Shown here piece by piece: positions 24,501 to 26,547 of a DNA stretch of 26,547 bases (its first letter is position 1; each line of letters starts with the position of its first letter). The position numbers and the translations under genes were made by a program. The DNA is from a virus. The notes beneath the pieces are model-generated. The model was not told where the DNA came from, searched no databases, and saw nothing but the letters and a program-made list of their open reading frames with translations. The DNA lies in IMG/VR virus record IMGVR_UViG_3300042520_002148, positions 1 to 26,547 of that record. One strand, 5' to 3'.

Positions 24501-26546
24501 AACAGTTGTTCCTGAAACAGTCAGGTTGCCGTCGATCTGAACGTCACCTCTAATAGTAACGTTATTGGCAGCAAGATTAGAAACAACGTTGGCGCTTGCA
24601 TTAATCGTTAGATTTCCGTTTAGAGTTCCGCCAGACAATGGCAGGAACGTGGAATTTACATAAGTGTTAGAAGCAGCATAAGCAGTAGCGTTTGAATAAG
24701 CCGTAGCAGCCTTTGCATCTGCATAAGTAACAGCATTAGAGTAGGCCGTAGCAGCGTTTGAAGTGATAGCTGTGTTGACATTAACTCCGTTAATGGTGAT
24801 AGTTGCAGCGCTTATAGCGGTATTGACAGTAGAGTTTCCGATAGACAGAGTTGTTGTGTTAAGAGAAACGTTCGAACCAACAGTAACAAGAGCAGAGTTT
24901 ACGCTGACGCTTGCATTGACAAATCCAGTTACGGTCAGGTTTCCAGAAGTAACTGAATTGAGAACGTCTAGAGTACTGCCGAAATAAACGTTGCCGTTTA
25001 CTGATAATTTGTGGGTTGGTGCGCTGTTGCTTATACCAAAATTACCCGTGTTAGAAAATCCAGCAAATAAAACTGAACCATTACTAAATTCCACTGGAAG
25101 ATCGCTTGTTATCCACTCAGAAGAAACCACCCCTCTTCTTGCTCCGCCACTACTTGCAAATATAACAGATCTTTGAGATCTAGAGGAGCTCGAACCAATC
25201 ATCACAATATGATTGGATACAGATACACCACCAGCCCCTAAGTCTGATCCGCTATAAGTTCCAAATGATCCATATCCAGCAACAAACACGTTGCGCGGTC
25301 TTGTGGCATTGCTCGCGCCGATGTCGTAGGTGTTGTCAACTTCCGCCGTCAGGTGGCCATTGGAATTAACACGCCATCTAACTGTCCCAGCGGACATAAA
25401 CCCAAGATTTGTTCCAGACCCATTGGAGCCGATGATAAGGCTTCGCGCAGCTCCTGTGCCTGCCGCAAGCGTTTCCACAAACGCTGTGTTTGCAGACCAT
25501 AAGATGTTTAGCCGCTCATAATTGCTCGAGTCAGTGTATGTATTGTAAATCCTAAACGTTTGAGCGTTCGTGCCCCGCCGCTGGGCGAGGATGTCTGCTG
25601 CATCACGAGCAAGAACAATATCATTAGAGGAACCCAAAGAGATAACACTAGTGTTTGATGTTGCTCTAAAATTTTGCGCTGCATAAACTGTGGCTGCTGT
25701 TATACTTGTATATCCACTATCATCGGCAAGTCTTACATCTATCTCAGCGCTATTGCGCTTGAGAGCGGGGAAACTTGAGGTTGTGCCACCAAACTGGAGA
25801 CGGTTGAAGTCTGTTGAACCGTTATTGTATAATCCTAAAACTCCATCACTTGGAGAAAGAATTCTGCTTCTTCCATTAAATATAAATGTTCCTGTGGCCC
25901 CAGCAAAAAAATTAGCTGCAGTTACAGTATCGCCGACAGTTACGTTTGTGCCAACATAAACGTTTCTTGGCCTATTTGCTCCATTTGCGCCGATGTCGTA
26001 GGTATTATCTGTTGCTGCCGTGAAATGACCACTACCATCAACAATCCAGCGATTGTTTGAGCTACCTGTTTGTAAAAGTACCTGAGCTCCTCTTACAGCA
26101 AAGTTTCTATTAGAACCAGTTCCTGCTGCTTCGTATCCAACAAATCCTAAATTATTTTCAGTAGCAGAAAGCACAACTCGTTCATAGTTGGAAGCGTCAG
26201 TGTATGTGTCATAGACTCTAAGAGCTTGGGCGTTTGTACCATTGCGTTGCGCCAAAATACCAGCAGCATCTCGAGCTAGAATGGTGTCAGCACTAGAATA
26301 TGACGATGTTGCATTTCCCCACGATATAATCGCGTCAGACTTTAAAAATGCCCCATATTGCGAGAACCAAGCCCGACCGCCAGCCAGATATCCATCATCA
26401 GAAGCGGTAACAATACCAGCTTTGGAAACCTTAAATTTGCTGCTTCCGCCAACTTGTAGATCCATCAACAAACTATTACTGTTAGAAGCAGTATCCGTCG
26501 CATTGATTTTAAATGCGGTAAATGTATTGGCGGTCGCATTCCATGT
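21585..26546 (-). CDS. Long tail-fibre protein, N-terminus beyond the right edge
   Basis: The frame is open to the window edge, so 1653 residues are visible and the true start lies outside. The TTG at 26471 is not the start, because the 25 residues upstream (ATANTFTAFKINATDTAS) continue typical fibre text. The shaft is built from modules. One is SNYERL...RWRV...NTYDIGA.GANRPR (at least three copies). Another is a set of 95-residue repeats (NISSGTLNTARLPATVN to TITINGVNVNTAITSNAATAYSN). Two others carry ATNLAVEDNMIYLNDG and STNLVVEDKNIVLGD. The C-terminal 120 residues (from about ASQITHNTNLVTT) form a distinct end domain. No S74 domain is present. The role is probably a long or side tail fibre. 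Confidence 0.88.
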   Translation of the reverse strand, partial: TWNATANTFTAFKINATDTASNSNSLLMDLQVGGSSKFKVSKAGIVTASDDGYLAGGRAWFSQYGAFLKSDAIISWGNATSSYSSADTILARDAAGILAQRNGTNAQALRVYDTYTDASNYERVVLSATENNLGFVGYEAAGTGSNRNFAVRGAQVLLQTGSSNNRWIVDGSGHFTAATDNTYDIGANGANRPRNVYVGTNVTVGDTVTAANFFAGATGTFIFNGRSRILSPSDGVLGLYNNGSTDFNRLQFGGTTSSFPALKRNSAEIDVRLADDSGYTSITAATVYAAQNFRATSNTSVISLGSSNDIVLARDAADILAQRRGTNAQTFRIYNTYTDSSNYERLNILWSANTAFVETLAAGTGAARSLIIGSNGSGTNLGFMSAGTVRWRVNSNGHLTAEVDNTYDIGASNATRPRNVFVAGYGSFGTYSGSDLGAGGVSVSNHIVMIGSSSSRSQRSVIFASSGGARRGVVSSEWITSDLPVEFSNGSVLFAGFSNTGNFGISNSAPTHKLSVNGNVYFGSTLDVLNSVTSGNLTVTGFVNASVSVNSALVTVGSNVSLNTTTLSIGNSTVNTAISAATITINGVNVNTAITSNAATAYSNAVTYADAKAATAYSNATAYAASNTYVNSTFLPLSGGTLNGNLTINASANVVSNLAANNVTIRGDVQIDGNLTVSGTTVTISATNLAVEDNMIYLNDGSTTSNPDLGFAGNYNDGSYKHAGFFRDATDGIWKVFDSYTPEPDASAYIDTSNASFRIANFQANVITANSFSGNGSNITTINADSISSGTLNTARLPATVNVSTAFNIGSNVNANTSTLFIGNSTVNTVISAATITINGVNVNTAITSNAATAYSNAIAYSGNAALAYANAIAFSANADNISSGTLNTARLPATVNVSTVINVGANVNVNTSTIQIGNSTINTVISAATITINGVNVNTAITSNAATAYSNAIAYSGNAALAYSNATTFASNADNISSGTLNTARLPATVNVTSVLNVGSNVNVNTSVIQIGNSTVNTVINSSSIATGSGTFGNTTITGDLVVSGNVFFNGPTTNVNSTNLVVEDKNIVLGDVTTPSDVTADGGGITLKGATDKTFNWVDATDAWTSSEHLNLVSTKSYQINGAVVVNSTALGTGIVSSSLTSVGTLTTLSTGNTTITGFANVSSTLQVGGNATLSGTLQTISGNVNVDSGVLFVDATNNRVGINTTTPSAALHAISDNIVFQGVGGASLSVINGSGIRATSELYLDTVASTGGDIFIRPRTATAITIKNTTGDVGIGNTAPTHKLSVAGDIYRGTSSTYNSLIDNSGFRATVPSGATSNLRLIQTGIADITINNEATTGSLVTSGQNTTEFRTATTAQTLKSYNTFTDASNYERLGINWTSNTLQILTERAGTGTSRDLQIGTAGTSDFYIRTNNTDRWRVTSTGHMLAHADNTYDIGASGANRPRTGYFVTSVIVGTDTKLTNGVISTLNINNADNTNTLWAFASSSANATFSLGATTPIMRFSGSTSSFPALKRNGTAINVRLADDSADAPLTASQITHNTNLVTTSEATTLATTTKTQVASFASASFRSGKLMVQAYDSVTGEVQISELLVAHNGTTASSTEYGVVFTGSAALATYDVDISAGNVRLMATRTTTNSTQYKTSEMLLIA
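23500..24190 (-). repeat. 285-bp tandem repeats in the upstream fibre gene
   Basis: Matching landmarks recur at exact 285-base steps. TCTAGCAGTGTT (third copy near-identical) starts at 23589, 23874 and 24159. GAAGTATTG starts at 23524, 23809 and 24094. Each copy encodes 95 residues (SSGTLNTARLPATVN, INGVNVNTAITSNAATAYSN). A fourth, more diverged partial copy lies near 24700-24850. Confidence 0.85.
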
Positions 26547-26547
26547 A

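Noticed and set aside
26469-26471. TTG start for the right-edge fibre gene
   Set aside because: The frame remains open to the window edge, and the 25 upstream residues continue the fibre repeat text, so the gene is simply truncated.

Overview
This 26.5-kb window is the late structural (head, neck, tail, fibre) region of a T4-like contractile-tailed phage. Every credible gene lies on the minus strand, so transcription runs from high to low coordinates. The gene order 13-14-15-16-17-18-19-20-(three small genes)-21-22 is the T4 order. The proteins look closer to the marine/freshwater 'exo-T-even' phages than to coliphage T4: short gp17, long gp18, collagen-like S74 fibre, and late promoters of the form TATAAATA or AATAAATA. 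The host cannot be told from the sequence. The DNA is AT-rich, there are no tRNAs or host genes, and codon use looks uniform apart from an A-rich homing endonuclease.

Layout in transcription order. (1) 26546-13982 is the fibre/adhesin block: a very long fibre gene cut by the right edge, a 70-aa gene, a 1929-aa fibre with a collagen-like stretch and a C-terminal S74 intramolecular chaperone, a 116-aa gene, a glycine-rich adhesin candidate and two tiny genes. A rho-independent terminator at 13930-13955 closes this block. (2) 13866-11586 holds the neck and tail-completion genes 13, 14 and 15. (3) 11586-8509 is the DNA-packaging motor: small terminase gp16, then large terminase gp17 in two pieces. 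(4) 8457-5263 holds tail sheath gp18 and tail tube gp19. (5) 5223-1 holds portal gp20, three genes of unknown or uncertain role, prohead protease gp21, and the start of scaffold gp22, cut by the left edge.

The standout is the large terminase. Its gene is fractured into terL-N plus a 40-residue N-intein, a free-standing HNH homing endonuclease, and a 108-residue C-intein plus terL-C. The packaging ATPase/nuclease can only be made by protein trans-splicing. The intein is split in an unusual place, between conserved blocks A and B, as in the AceL-TerL intein known from an Antarctic lake metagenome. The three reading frames are joined by two 11-bp overlaps of identical geometry, and a late-promoter sequence sits inside the N-intein just ahead of the endonuclease.

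Late promoters: seven exact TATAAATA and two AATAAATA sequences (minus strand) lie 20-80 bases upstream of start codons and divide the window into late transcription units. No stretch longer than about 120 bases is without a gene.
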